Assembly: GCF_958979055.1 (NCBI RefSeq) | Contig: NC_084886.1 | Coordinates: forward strand, 34,631,154-34,695,153 | Reading direction: 5' to 3' | DNA: 64,000 nucleotides | Origin: Alnus glutinosa | Taxonomy: Eukaryota; Streptophyta; Magnoliopsida; Fagales; Betulaceae | Shown: positions 24,120-34,998 of the stretch, one piece after another | Position numbering within the stretch: the first letter of the stretch is position 1 | How the letters are laid out: every line of letters begins with the position of its first letter | Program-made: the position numbers and the translations under genes | The notes under the pieces: generated by a model | Databases searched by the model: none | The model's input: only the letters and a program-made list of their open reading frames with translations | Told to the model about the DNA's origin: nothing

Positions 24120-25403
24120 TTCTAGGGTGAATATCATGCGATTGGTGGAACTTATATATTTATAATAAATGTTGTGTATGACAATTGTAATGCCATGAAT
24201 TATGTCCATATAAAATTTATGTGATTGGAATAAATTCCTCCAATCTAGTTCAGTGGAAATCTTTGTCCCTAAGTAAACAAATATGTCCATATAAAATCAT
24301 ATAAAACATTAACCTCAACCTCAAATAAGCTAACTTAGTCATTTAACTCAACACACATGTTTAACTAATATCACCGAACAATAAGATTATTTTTATTAAT
24401 TTACTACCAAGACTACTTCTCTTATCACATATTTGATAATCTGATAACAAAATACTGTTAAGGTTACTTGCTAACGCAAATTGTGCAGAAAGTAAATTAT
24501 ATCCATCAAATAAACCATACTAAAAATTTTGGTGCAAAATTTGTGACATACAGTCCATGGGTCCATAGATCCTACTACCAATTTCTCCAATTCCAATTCC
24601 AAATCCATTTTGTTAACCACCAATACAACAATTAATTAGAGACTCACACCTCAAATAGTTATCCAAATCAGTTATTCTTCCCCATTAAGCTGAAGTCCAA
24701 TTTCTCCACTGTCCTAATTACGGTCAAATGTCGAAAACAAGATAATCAAAACTTTCACCAAAGCTAATACCGAAATTAGCCTTACAAACTTAGGCCTCTT
24801 CTTGATATACTAAGGCTAATTGCGCTATTCATTTAATGCACATTGGACAAAATATGTTTTACTTAAATAATTCATAAATACTTCAACTTAATTCCAAATG
24901 ACATGAAATTTGTCTTGTTCAAAGGCTTACAACATATCCAAAAATCGCTGCAACCCATAATTGTTTGATACCTTAAAATCCTCAAGCAGTAGACATTTTT
25001 TTTTTTGCTCAAAATAAAATCCTATCCATAAATCGATCCCAAATAATCAACTTACTTAAGTTCTTTATTATTACTCTTATTGGGCAATTATGAGCTCGTA
25101 TATCACAATATCAAGCCAAATATAAACGCAAAACTTTACAATTGCTAAATATACCAGCAATTAGATCCAAATATAAAGATAGGCTTTAGAGTAGTAATCG
25201 ACTTAATTATACGTCTCCTTTCTAAATAACTCTTAATATGGATTACAATCTATTGCATTCGAACAACTGCCCTATGGAGTTTTAAAGAAAGACATGGATT
25301 ACAATCACTACTAAACCATTCTTTTGTTTTGAAGAGCAACTTCTGTGTGACCATGGCATAAAACAATGGTTTTCTGCCCGGTCACCAATAATAAGTTGAC
25401 AAA
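24120..25403 (+). repeat. Intergenic block, left-arm copy of the segmental duplication
   Basis: Matches 53816-55200 nearly base for base (for example GGACAAAATATGTTTNACTTA-type and AAATCGATCCCAAATAA segments). No gene seen. In the other arm the RLK relic before it is cut to about 150 bp. Confidence 0.7.
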
Positions 25404-26940
25404 TTGGTTTCTTCCATGCGTCTGTCCTTGTGGATTGGTGACGATGGTGAGCAAGACAGAGGAGACCCAGTTGAGCAATCTGGAGAGCCAGGTGGACAAT
25501 GGAGGGGGAGGGGATTGGGAGTACCTCTGCCTCGTTAGGAAGCTCAATGTCCGACGCTCTGAGAAGGTTCTGAAGCACGGGTTATAAATTGGGCATGGGC
25601 TAGAATTGGGTTGGATAGTAAAATTGTTTGGATTCCTTAATTGGGTGTTTAGTTTTCTGTTTATTCACTTGGATTGTGTTTATTATGCGGTGCTTTTTTT
25701 TTTTTTTTTTAAAATATGTTTATTGATATGAATCCGCCATTGATGTGATGTTTTTGTTATGTGTTTCGCCTGAGTTTCTCTCTCTCTCTCTCTCTCTAAC
25801 TGGTTAGGTTTCAAGAAATTGTGTGGGTTTCTGTGGAGCATTTTGATTAATTTGGGAGGTGTATTGTAACAACATAGACTTCAAAGCGATAATATATACT
25901 TAGATTACCAATAGGTGGCCACTGACAGAAGCCACAATGATTGTTACAAAGCTGCCACTCTTTTTTAAATAGCTTACAGGTGGAAAACTATGCTCTGCGT
26001 AATCTTTTTTTAGTGCAAACTAGTGAGCAAATACAATTCTGCTGTGCCAATTATGGATATGTGGCAGTATCGCGTGTATAATTAGAATTAACCATATTCA
26101 TTGCTAACACTCTGGAAATCTTTTCATCAATTTTTTGCTAAAAAGAAGAAGGAACATGGGATTGCTGTGTCGAAGACTGTATAACTACGTACCAAAACTC
26201 ATGTCAGTTGGCTGAGTGTGATAGGACTAAATAATACAACACCTGCCAATGGGGATGGATTCGTAGTTTGCAGAACAGCTGGTTTGATATTCTAGTCAAG
26301 TTCTCAGTAGTGATCATATACACTTTGAGCAACCTACTAGTTAGCATATCCTTATAATGCGTGAATCATTTTTTTTCTAGGAAAAGGAATGTCTTCTTAA
26401 TTTTATTTATTTATTTATTTATTTTCTTTCTAATTGTTTCTAGAAGTTTATTCTGATCACTCTGCATAATCTCTAATAAAATGCAAAAGTGAGATATTGT
26501 TGCCTAATGTTTTTTCCTTGCTGAATAGAACATACATCATGAATAGTTTTTAACAAAAAGAGTGAAAAGGTTTTGCTTTGAACACCTCAATAATCACAAT
26601 ATACTATTCTCATTCAGGCTATCAAGTCTAATGACATAAATTATTAAATTTGACAAAAATCTGTTTGGAAATCACCCAATAAATGGAAAAAACAAAAATT
26701 GAAAACAAAAAATATATAGAAACGCCTAACAGTTTTCTATTTTCTTCTCAAGTGAAAACTGTTTTGAAAACAATTGTCCAAACGCCTTAGGTACTAATTT
26801 TTTGTTTTCAAAAACTGTTTTCGAAAACAGTTTGCCAAACACTATTTTAATGAAAAAACAACAGAAAACATTTTTTTTGTTTTTGTTCTCGAAAACGACT
26901 CTCAAAAATAAAAACAAAAACCAATTTGCCAAACGAGCTC
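25404..26940. other. Segment present only in the left arm; contains EMC2 exon 1
   Basis: The two duplication arms match up to AATAAGTTGAC and resume at CCTCTTAGACAAC. The right arm has only about 47 bp between them. The left-arm segment starts CAAATTGGTTT and ends near AAACCAATTTG, an inverted pair. Its right third (26700-26940) is a run of GAAAACAGTTTT-type inverted motifs seen in plant non-autonomous DNA transposons. A transposon carrying a captured gene fragment is possible. No transposase seen. Confidence 0.45.
25444..25580 (+). pseudogene. EMC2: EMC2 exon-1 fragment (ER membrane protein complex subunit 2)
   Basis: ATG and 45 codons read MVSKTEETQLSNLESQ... GGGG-WEYLCLVRKL ...RRSEKVLKH, then GG with GT following (donor at 25581). 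This agrees with my recollection of the N-terminus of plant EMC2, a TPR subunit of the ER insertase. The intron-like sequence after it continues to about 25880, but I find no exon 2 (LGPDEWTLYEQ-type) anywhere after it. It is a single-exon gene fragment and not a functional gene. Confidence 0.65.
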
Positions 26941-28010
26941 TGAATCCTCTTAGACAACTTTCCATTTACCTTCTAAGAAAAAAGTAAAAAACTCTCCCCA
27001 AGATCAGATATCTTGTGAAAAAAGAGACCACCCAACCGCCCAGTTGCAACCCCATTGCCCCAATTCTACTTCCCCCCCCCCCCCCCCCCCCGCACCATGC
27101 CCTGGCTGGACGCTACCACCCCCACCCGGGCCGGACCACAACTTCAATGCTCAGGCCGAACCCCAACTCCAACGACGCCGTTGCTCCGACAGTTAAACCG
27201 TTGCTCCTCCATTGGTAAGTGTCTCAATCTCAGTCTCTTTCTCTCTCATAAATGTTTTGCCAATTTTCTCTAATTTTTCCTCACTTTCTCGCTCTCCAAA
27301 CAGAAATTGCTGGGATGGTATATAACCGAATATTCTCTCCCCTGCCTATCACGACTGATTCTATGTAGCTTCAAGAAGACATTTAGCAATGATACCCACC
27401 TTTTCTTCCTTTTTTGCCTATCAAAAGAAGGCAAATTTTCTTCTTTTTTTTTCTTTTTTTTTTTTTTAAGGGGGTGTGGGTGGTTCGGGTTCAGACGATT
27501 CTTGTTTCATTTCTGTAAACCTATTCTACGTGGCTGTAGCTTTTGTCTTGCTGAAAAAAAAAATGTTGGATGTAATGCAAATGAGCAAATTGTTATGTTC
27601 TAGAGATTTTAAGTTCAAGTTGCAGCAGATGATCACCAAATGAAGTTTTTGAGTTATGAAAAATATTGGTAAATAAGTGTTGTCTGCACAAGTGTTGCAG
27701 CATATGTTCATCAGCATTTTGTGGAGGAGCAGAGAGAAAGAGGACCTCGACGTTGGCTCTGAGAATCATACTTGATTCGACGATGGTGAATGGGAAGAAA
27801 ATCAGAGAGAGAGAACTTATACAGAGAAAGAGACAGAGAGTTACCGGTGGGAGATTTTCTAACAGAAAGAGAATTTTTTCCACAGCACAGCTGCACAGGT
27901 AAACATGAAGAAGGCACATCCAGATCCCATGTTTTGATTCTATTTGGTTTTATTGTTCGAGGCTGACGTGTCAACTTTTTATTGGTGGGCACAAAAGGCC
28001 TGATTTTTGC
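26941..28010 (+). repeat. Gene-like fragment of unknown identity, left-arm copy
   Basis: Matches 55201-56225. It has a Pro/Thr-rich leader with a 20-base C run (27072-27091), a good donor (GGTAAGTGTCTC near 27215), a pyrimidine-rich tract with acceptor (CTCCAAACAG near 27303), and further AT-rich DNA to GGGCACAAAA near 28000. This looks like the 5' UTR and first intron of some gene, but no conserved protein is encoded. Confidence 0.45.
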
Positions 28011-28560
28011 CAATTACGGTATAGAAGTTATGCTCTAAGACAAAATCACGGTATTCATTGTTCTAATTGATTGATTTTGTCACGTGACATGCACTATGTT
28101 ATATTTCATCTCTAATGCAAATCTTTTGGAAGCATTCTTGAATGGGACATAAATTTTTAGAGCACAAATCAGTGTAGTTTTTTAAGCATTAGTGATATAT
28201 TAAAAAAAACAAAGGACAAAATGAGATTAAAAAAAGAAACAGAATAAAAGGGGAGCGCGACATGTATTGTTAGGCTATAGGTAGGCTATAATATTGCACC
28301 TAGTGTACTTCCAAAAAAATAAAAAAAAATTCCATTAAATGACTATTATTCTCTTAAGCCCCCATCTCGGCCTCTAAATCCTTGTTACTTATAACTTGAA
28401 ACAAAATATAAAAAGGGGTGAGCCAAAAAGGCTCAGTAAAAATATCTTCAACCGTAAGACGGTCGAGTTTAATTCATTTTCTTTAGAAATATATTTTTAA
28501 GATACTTTCTTCTTTAAAATCTGATTAAAACATAGTTATCACTTTTCAAACACTTCAAAT
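28011..28560. other. Intergenic DNA, no gene
   Basis: Nothing recognisable. This piece joins the two blocks of the left arm. The right arm has the LINE and about 2.3 kb of other DNA at this place. Confidence 0.35.
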
Positions 28561-29104
28561 ATATAGTAATTTACTTATAAGTAACATTGTCATAGTAAGC
28601 TCCATGTACACCATTACGCCCCGCGTATTAGGGTTGGACAGTCCTTATAACCATGGCAATGCCTCTGGCCGCAGACCTGTTCATCCGCCAATTAAGTTGA
28701 ATTAACCAAAGTGTACTAAGTGAGACATAACGATGAATTACCACCTTCTTTAACATCCTTCAGTGGTTGGCCAGGTGTCGGGGTTGGGCGCGGCCACCTT
28801 CATTGGCTGCTTTTTCTCTTTTCATTTTTTTTTTAAAAAAATAATTTTTTAAGTATTTTTTATTTATATTTTTAATATATTTATATTTTTTTTTTATTAT
28901 GATCGACACATATTGCCATCTTATTCGCACTGACGTAGCGCCTAATGGAATATGTCAAAAATTTTAACGGAATTTGATTCCAATGAGCAATTTGTAAATT
29001 AAGCTAACCATAAGGATCTCTGAATTAATTTTAATACCAGAGGAAGTAATTTATAATTTAGATCAACCACAAAGGCGAATGGTACAATTTTTCCTAAATT
29101 AATC
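28561..29104 (+). repeat. Upstream flank of THA8L exon-1 copy C
   Basis: Matches 61001-61540 (TTTACTTATAAGTAACATTG, CTCCATGTACACCAT, CAGTGGTTGGCCAGGTGTCG). The right-arm copy has about 40 extra GC-rich bases near 61205. It ends at the insertion site of a solo LTR. Confidence 0.65.
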
Positions 29105-29458
29105 TGATAGGGATAAAGGGTTAGATAGGTTTAAAAGTTGAGTTGGAATGGAATTCCAACTTATTAGGATTAGATTATTTAAATTAGGATTAGAGATTAT
29201 TTGAATTTGAATATTTGAACTTTAAGCATTATCACCTTAGGTATTATCTACTTGTATTTCTATTTAAAGACCATTTGGTCGTGAATGAGAAGGAAGAAAA
29301 GAATTGATATAGACTTTTGTCTTGTGGTTTGATTCCAGCCTTAATTGGATTCACTTGGGGTCTGTCTCCAGCCATTAATTGGAGTTCACTATCATCTTTC
29401 CATTTCATTTCTACATTCATCCCTATTTTTCATACATCCAATCAGAAATCTCGCATCA
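29105..29458 (+). mobile_element. Solo LTR with 5-bp target duplication
   Basis: A 354-bp segment starts TGATAGGGATAAAGGG, ends CTCGCATCA and is flanked by TAATC on both sides (29100-29104 and 29459-29463). The right duplication arm lacks it at the matching position near 61530. A TATTTAAAGACC box near 29262 fits an LTR promoter. TG...CA ends, a 5-bp duplication and the empty site together support an LTR left by LTR-LTR recombination. Confidence 0.8.
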
Positions 29459-29544
29459 TAATCTAACCTTAAACCGCCCTTTTGGGTAAGTAATAAGTGA
29501 TTAAAATAACCTGAAACTGAGGAGCTTGATGACAATTGGTTGTA

Positions 29545-29847
29545 ATGGGCTCCCTAATCAAATTCCACTTTCCTCGAGTGGGTCTTCTCCAAAACATCCC
29601 GAAACCCTACCCACGCTCTTCAGTGGTGAGCTGTGGCCTCAGGGGCGGACCCAGAAAGCCTCTGTGGAGGAAAACCATGCTGTCCTCCAAATCCATTCAA
29701 GCAGTCCATTCCTTGAAGCTAGCAAGATCATCCGCACCCATATTGCAACATGTATTCAATGCCAGACTCACCAGGTTCTTGAAGGCAGACTTGTTGGACA
29801 CCTTGGCTGAGCTACAAAGACAAAATCATTTGGACTTGGCCCTTCAG
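29545..29847 (+). pseudogene. THA8L: THA8-like exon 1, copy C (exon-only)
   Basis: 101 codons from ATG 29545 (MGSLIKFHFPRVGLLQ...) to LALQ at a conserved donor. They match exon 1 of copies A and B with substitutions such as SKSIQ for SEAIQ. Exons 2 and 3 are absent. The frame reads on past the donor into VFWMEKV... to a stop at 29992, and copy D has a related extension. The open frame of exon 1 suggests it is younger than D. A functional short protein is unlikely but not excluded. Confidence 0.7.
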
Positions 29848-30162
29848 GTATTTTGGATGGAAAAAGTTCTTGGACTTGTTGTTGGGAAAATTATGAAATA
29901 CACTATGGAAAATTATGAAGGCAAAACTAAAATTGAGGTTTCAAGGCTCGATTGCAATGACGAAATCTGTAGAACATATTTTGTCCTATTTTGAAGTGCT
30001 AAAGAGTTTTGACAAAATCATTCTTAGAATACAATTAAGCCCAAATGTTACTTTAAATTATACTTTCTAGAGAGAATTGCACAAAAGAAGTCGGAATGAG
30101 ACTAGAGAGAAGCTATTATTTTGTGTCATGCATATGACTAAATGATCATATTTATAATAATT
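29848..30162 (+). repeat. Downstream flank of THA8L copy C
   Basis: Matches 61915-62230 and partly 12976-13260. It is interrupted at TAATT by the LTR retroelement, and the match resumes after it at 32264. Confidence 0.65.
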
Positions 30163-30672
30163 TGATAAGGATCTACTAGATTGATGGATGGGTTGTGAAT
30201 GGAAATGAATGAGAAATGATACTGGAATTGATAAATAATCCACTTGAGGTAGGAAAAACACCCTTTTCCACTTTAGGTAGGAAAACACCGTACACCAATG
30301 TGTTATATCTTCTTCTCCTCTCCTCTTGGCTATTTCCTCCCTTAAATAGACAACTACTCCTACTGGGCATGAACAACCCATCTGATAAGAACTCTATTCC
30401 TACTTAATTACTTCTTCCCAACTTAAATAAAGCAAACGATAACATAGAGCAAAAGAGATAAACATAAGCAAAAGATAAACATAACAATTTAAAGGAAACA
30501 TAGTTGTAGCTCTATCGCTACTCAACTGAGAAGTGTGATAGCAATCAACTTCTCAGTTTGAACTTCACCTAATCACCACGTTTGAACTTCACCTAATCAC
30601 CACGTGGAAGCTTAATCCACATAACGCGGATTAGGCTTCTTACTCCTCCACCCACGGCCACGGTTCCTATCA
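30163..30672 (-). repeat. 3' LTR
   Basis: Starts TGATAGGAACCG and ends ACCTTATCA in element orientation. It contains a direct repeat of TTTGAACTTCACCTAATCAC (near 30560 and 30580). The last codons and stop of the element ORF lie inside it. Confidence 0.9.
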
Positions 30673-31733
30673 ATCGTCCCTTCTTGAACACGAACCTTGT
30701 CCTCAAGGTCGAGATCCGGAAATTGTTGGCGCAGACAAGCAACTTCTTCCCATGTGGCATCTTCAGGCGGAAGACCACTCCATTGGACCAAAGCTTCCGC
30801 AATATATTTGTCACCATGCTTAACCCAACGGTAATTCTTCACTAATAAAGGTTGTAGCACCGGTGTGTTGTCCGTTGAAAAGGGTGGAATATGAGTGGTA
30901 ATCCTGGACCTGTCGCCAATCTGCTTCTTTAAAAGGGATACATGGAAAACCGGATGAACCCGTGCTGTGTCAGGCAAAGCCAGTTTGTAAGCAACAGCAC
31001 CAACGCGTTCCAGAATCTGATAAGGTCCGAAAAATCGACTTGCCAACTTCTGATGAGCTCGCCGAAACAAGCTGTGTTGGCGATTGGCCAACTTTTCAAA
31101 CTCTTTCTGATATTCTCGCAGGCTGCCTTTCTGTTTGACACGAGATAGGGCCTCGTCATAGTCTTCATACTCGGTTGGACCAAACCTAGCCAATAATTCC
31201 TTCTCAAGGATGGCCCATGTGATAAGTTTGTCTTCCGCTTGATAAATCTTTTTTACCCACTGCCACCATTGGTTTGCCTCACCTTCCAAATAAAAAGCTG
31301 CAAGTGTTACCTTTTGCTCCTCTGCTGTGGCTTGAAACTCGAAGAATTGAGTGCTACGATCCAACCAAATGATAGGATCATCTCCCCGGAATTTAGGAAA
31401 CTCCATCTTCATAGGCCGAAAGTGCTGCCCGTCTCCTCGGTGGTCACGATGGTGACTAAACCGTGGATTAGAGCCCTCTCCACTGTCCTCCTTCTCCTTC
31501 TCCTTCTCCTTCTCTGAATGGTACGGTGATTCCCCTTGCTTCTTTGCAAATGTGGCCAAAGCCTCCTGTACTGCTCGGGTGATGTTCACCTGCATTGACC
31601 GTTCTTGGCTCTCCTTCTCCTTTGCTGATTGATCAGAAATTTCTTTCCACGATCGTTCCAAATTCTGTATAGATGCACGGATCTCATGCACGTCGGTCTC
31701 CAACTTCTCAATGCGGTCCTTTTGGGTCGACAT
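30612..31733 (-). CDS. Gag-integrase-C-terminus-chromodomain fusion protein
   Basis: 373 aa from the ATG just after the primer site (minus strand 31733). Residues 5-40 look like a coiled coil, and 73-82 are Glu/Lys-rich. Residues 110-218 match retrotransposon gag (FRGDDPIIWLDR, EGEANQWWQWV, SLREYQKEFEKLANR). At about 220 it passes straight into the integrase C-terminal segment (HQKLASRFFGPYQILERVG, HPVFHVSLLKK, 227-270). A chromodomain follows at about 298-340 (YIAEALVQWSGLPPEDATWE). Protease, reverse transcriptase, RNase H and the integrase core are missing with the frame kept. The tail is basic. An open frame also runs upstream into the LTR, but this start fits the mature transcript best. 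Confidence 0.85.
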   Translation of the reverse strand: MSTQKDRIEKLETDVHEIRASIQNLERSWKEISDQSAKEKESQERSMQVNITRAVQEALATFAKKQGESPYHSEKEKEKEKEDSGEGSNPRFSHHRDHRGDGQHFRPMKMEFPKFRGDDPIIWLDRSTQFFEFQATAEEQKVTLAAFYLEGEANQWWQWVKKIYQAEDKLITWAILEKELLARFGPTEYEDYDEALSRVKQKGSLREYQKEFEKLANRQHSLFRRAHQKLASRFFGPYQILERVGAVAYKLALPDTARVHPVFHVSLLKKQIGDRSRITTHIPPFSTDNTPVLQPLLVKNYRWVKHGDKYIAEALVQWSGLPPEDATWEEVACLRQQFPDLDLEDKVRVQEGTIDRNRGRGWRSKKPNPRYVD

Positions 31734-31734
31734 T

Positions 31735-31746
31735 GCTCTGATACCA
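31735..31746 (-). promoter_or_regulatory. Primer binding site (initiator Met tRNA)
   Basis: TGGTATCAGAGC on the minus strand, two bases after the 5' LTR. It is the canonical plant tRNA-iMet complement and fixes the orientation of the element. Confidence 0.9.
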
Positions 31747-31748
31747 CT

Positions 31749-32258
31749 TGATAAGGATCTACTAGATTGATGGATGGGTTGTGAATGGAAATGAATGAGA
31801 AATGATACTGGAATTGATAAATAATCCACTTGAGGTAGGAAAAACACCCTTTTCCACTTTAGGTAGGAAAACACCGTACACCAATGTGTTATATCTTCTT
31901 CTCCTCTCCTCTTGGCTATTTCCTCCCTTAAATAGACAACTACTCCTACTGGGCATGAACAACCCATCTGATAAGAACTCTATTCCTACTTAATTACTTC
32001 TTCCCAACTTAAATAAAGCAAACGATAACATAGAGCAAAAGAGATAAACATAAGCAAAAGATAAACATAACAATTTAAAGGAAACATAGTTGTAGCTCTA
32101 TCGCTACTCAACTGAGAAGTGTGATAGCAATCAACTTCTCAGTTTGAACTTCACCTAATCACCACGTTTGAACTTCACCTAATCACCACGTGGAAGCTTA
32201 ATCCACATAACGCGGATTAGGCTTCTTACTCCTCCACCCACGGCCACGGTTCCTATCA
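31749..32258 (-). repeat. 5' LTR
   Basis: Offset from the 3' LTR by exactly 1586 bp. I find no difference between the two by eye over 510 bp. Confidence 0.9.
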
Positions 32259-32263
32259 TAATT

Positions 32264-32624
32264 TTGGACACATCTAAGGGTCTAAAATCATTTGATCAAA
32301 AGCTCACACGACATGAGTGGAATTATTGTTGTTACTTTCTAGGCGGCTAACTCTCTTTTTCATCGCTCAATTTATTTATTACTGCTAGGCTGCTTACTCT
32401 TTCTCTGTCACTCAATTTATTGTTAAATGAGGAGAATTCTTTATAAACTAGTTACTTCTTTAATTCTTTGTATCAAGCTAATGTGGCACAAACTTTTATT
32501 TCTAGAAAAAGGATATTCAAGAGAAAAAAAAAATCAAACTGAGAAATAATAATAAAAATTGCAATTTTCTCTTTAACTAGCTAAGTGGCTGGGAGAGTTG
32601 TTGAACATACTATGCCACATAGGG
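32264..32624 (+). repeat. Downstream flank of THA8L copy C, resumed
   Basis: Matches 62231-62630 (GGACACATCTAAGGGTCTAA, TTAACTAGCTAAGTGGC, GTTGTTGAACATACT). The match ends at GCCACATA, where hAT-like sequence begins. In the right arm it continues into module V. This marks the right limit of the segmental duplication. Confidence 0.7.
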
Positions 32625-32930
32625 TTGTAAACGAGCCAATCTTTAGCGAGTAGTGCTTGTGTGAACTCGGCTTATTTACATTTTTCACAAGCTCGGGTTT
32701 GGGCTCAAGCTCGTGACAAGCCGAAAATTTGAACTCGAGTTCGGCTCGCCAAGGGGTAAACCTTCAGTGAGCTCGCACTCGGCTAGCCTATTAGACAAGC
32801 CGAGTGCCTTATCGAGTACTCGGCTCGAATAGAGTAATTTTTTTTTATTTTTTTTTTATTTTTAATCAAATAAAACAAAATGATGGATTCTTCCTCAAGT
32901 TGTGTGTATGATGGCTGCTCCTTCTTCTTC
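32625..32930. mobile_element. hAT-like transposon arm
   Basis: GGGTTGTAAACGAGCC begins a region full of GAGCTCG/CTCGGCTCG palindromic words, a pattern typical of non-autonomous hAT ends in plants. I could not find the opposite end or a target duplication, so the extent to the right is uncertain. Confidence 0.5.
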
Positions 32931-34870
32931 CCACTTAGACATGATAGTCGGCAATGAAAAAGACGAAGAACCACTGACACCCAGCACACAGGAATGAGTG
33001 GGTTTGGAGGAAGGGTTTGGAAAGAGTGCTTGTTGTTGTAGTGGAGATGAGGAGGGGTTTGAGTCTGAAAAACCAAGAAAATAAAGAAGAGGGAGGCGTT
33101 TGCAGTTGTGGTGGACCTTGTGGTGATGGTAATGGTTGCGGAAAGTTTGAGAAATTGAAGAAACAAGGAGGCATCAGGCATAATACATTAGGGGCATGCT
33201 TTGGGAAGTGAAGAAAAGAAAAAAGAATAAAGTAGAGCTACTCATTAAATGCACTGTCAAGAAAATTAATGGTGAGGTGACTGAGAGTTGAAAACAGAGT
33301 TGAAGAAAGAGGAACTGCATCACTGGTTCATGACTTGGTTTAAATTACAAATCCTGCTCTCTGATACAAAAGAATGCCCGGAGTTAAAAGAGGTAAACAT
33401 TGGCATTTGAAACATACTGCATATATTACTTTTGCTCCCTATTATATATAAGCAGTATTTCGCCAAACTAACCAAATTAAATAAAGAATTTTAATTATTT
33501 CTCGAATTTCATTAAACTATGAATACGTTGGTGTAATTAACGGAGGGTCATGCAGACTCATAAATTAATAATACATTAAATTTGCATTTGATATTCTCAT
33601 GAACTTGAACTTTTAATTATAAAATACATTTATTTTTCTTCTCAAGTGATCCAATTGGCAGAACTGTGTTTGATTATGTCACTTTGAGCACATACCTAAT
33701 TGTTTAATATTCATAGTTTAATTTGTAATTGTGTGACATATACTTATAATAATATGATTATGTGAACTCAAATTTATAGCTTATTTTTTAATTATATATT
33801 TATGAATTATGATACAATAATTCATAATCTAGATACTTACATACTTAAAACATAAATCTAATAATTGTACCATATGATAATACTTAAATCATAAATCATA
33901 TGACATAATATAACATCCGCCCCGTATAAGTTAATCTCTTTCTAACTTAGCACTAAATGTTACAAACATTATGTTGCATTAGGACACTAGAAACTAACAT
34001 GATCATCATGGTAAGAATGTCACATTTATAAGATTTCAATACTTACTCGTGGATTTGGTCTTAGCCACTTAGATAGATATAACGAAGGTATCATATGATC
34101 TAAACATTATCATAATAAAATCTTAAATAAAAAAGTATTATCATTTGATTTTTGACATTTAAAAAAATGAAACAATAGTCAATATAAATACATATTAAGT
34201 TAAACCATTAACAATGATAATTATTACAATATCATATGATTCATATGGTCTTATATATAGTGGTAATACTTTTTTTTTTTTTCAAAAAAAAAAAGGTTTA
34301 TTAATAATACTAATTAAATCATATATTACGGTTATATAGATGCTAAATGCCAAACGGTAACAACAAATGGAAAAGATATTCAACTGAAAAGTGACTGTAG
34401 CATAATTTTCTTCATTCTTTGTTTTCTTTAGAATTGAAAATTTGGGAAGGGAATGGGGTGTTACTTACAAAACACACCCAAAATTCTGCTAAGTACTAAA
34501 AGGGTAAGAGCACCTCTCACTTTTTAAAAATAAATTTTAACTGCTTAAATTTTTTGCAGATTTGAAAAAAATTTATTTGTGAGTTTTCTGTTTAATTTTT
34601 CGACATCAATAAAATTTTTTTACTTCACCTTTAAAATAATATTTTAAAAACCTCTATTAGCTCCTTCTCGACCTTCATCTCTATGGAAAGGCCAAAGTCA
34701 CAAGAACACAACTCATTTACCCAGAATATTGTATAATTTAAGGAAGACACCCCTTCTGTTGCGTATGTGAAGCACAATTCACAACACCATGGAAATGGCA
34801 ATGGAGCACCAGTTGCATGTGTTCTTCTTGTGGGCGACTTTGCAACAACAGGATACGTGATGCTCTGTAT
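32931..34870. repeat. Direct repeat P, copy 1
   Basis: Matches 34990-35301 plus 36640-38480 (for example GGCAATGAAAAAGACGAAGA-like, GATATTCTCATGAACTTGAA, CTCCTTCTCGACCTTCATCT). The left 250 bp carry a low-complexity frame on the minus strand (Thr/Ser/Phe-rich) that is conserved in copy 2 but looks like no known family. No gene is called. Confidence 0.6.
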
Positions 34871-34902
34871 CACGTATTAAAAAATTAATTAAAAATTAAA
34901 AA

Positions 34903-34998
34903 AATTGAAAAAATTAAAAAACAAGTGGCCGGTTTGGGTGGCCAAACCACCCCAGACCAGCAAGACACCCTCTTGTTTTTTAATTTTTTAATTTTTTT
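34903..34998. repeat. Foldback (hairpin) repeat
   Basis: AAAATTAAAAAACAAG near 34907 is answered by CTTGTTTTTTAATTTT near 34973, with a GC-rich loop containing GGTTTGGGTGGCCAAACC, itself a hairpin. It resembles a small plant MITE with GGGGTGG/CCACCC words. It sits exactly between the two copies of repeat P. Confidence 0.6.

Larger units (their letters stand above)
30163..32258 (-). mobile_element. Compact LTR retroelement, Ty3/gypsy chromovirus-derived
   Basis: Two 510-bp LTRs (30163-30672, 31749-32258) enclose 1076 bp. Five-base duplications TAATT flank it (30158-30162, 32259-32263), and the empty site is preserved at about 62225. A tRNA-iMet primer site follows the 5' LTR on the minus strand. 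A short purine run (AAGAAGGGA) precedes the 3' LTR. The only ORF fuses gag to the integrase C-terminus and chromodomain. The LTRs read identical by eye, so insertion is recent. It lacks all enzymes and must have moved using a helper element. Confidence 0.92.

Noticed and set aside
31734..31967. Longer start for the retroelement ORF inside the 5' LTR
   Set aside because: The extra 78 codons lie in the LTR and primer site. The ATG directly after the primer site is the normal gag start.
32783..33181. Minus-strand frame in repeat P, also present near 34990-35290
   Set aside because: Conserved only because the DNA is duplicated. Thr/Ser/Phe-rich with no family resemblance.
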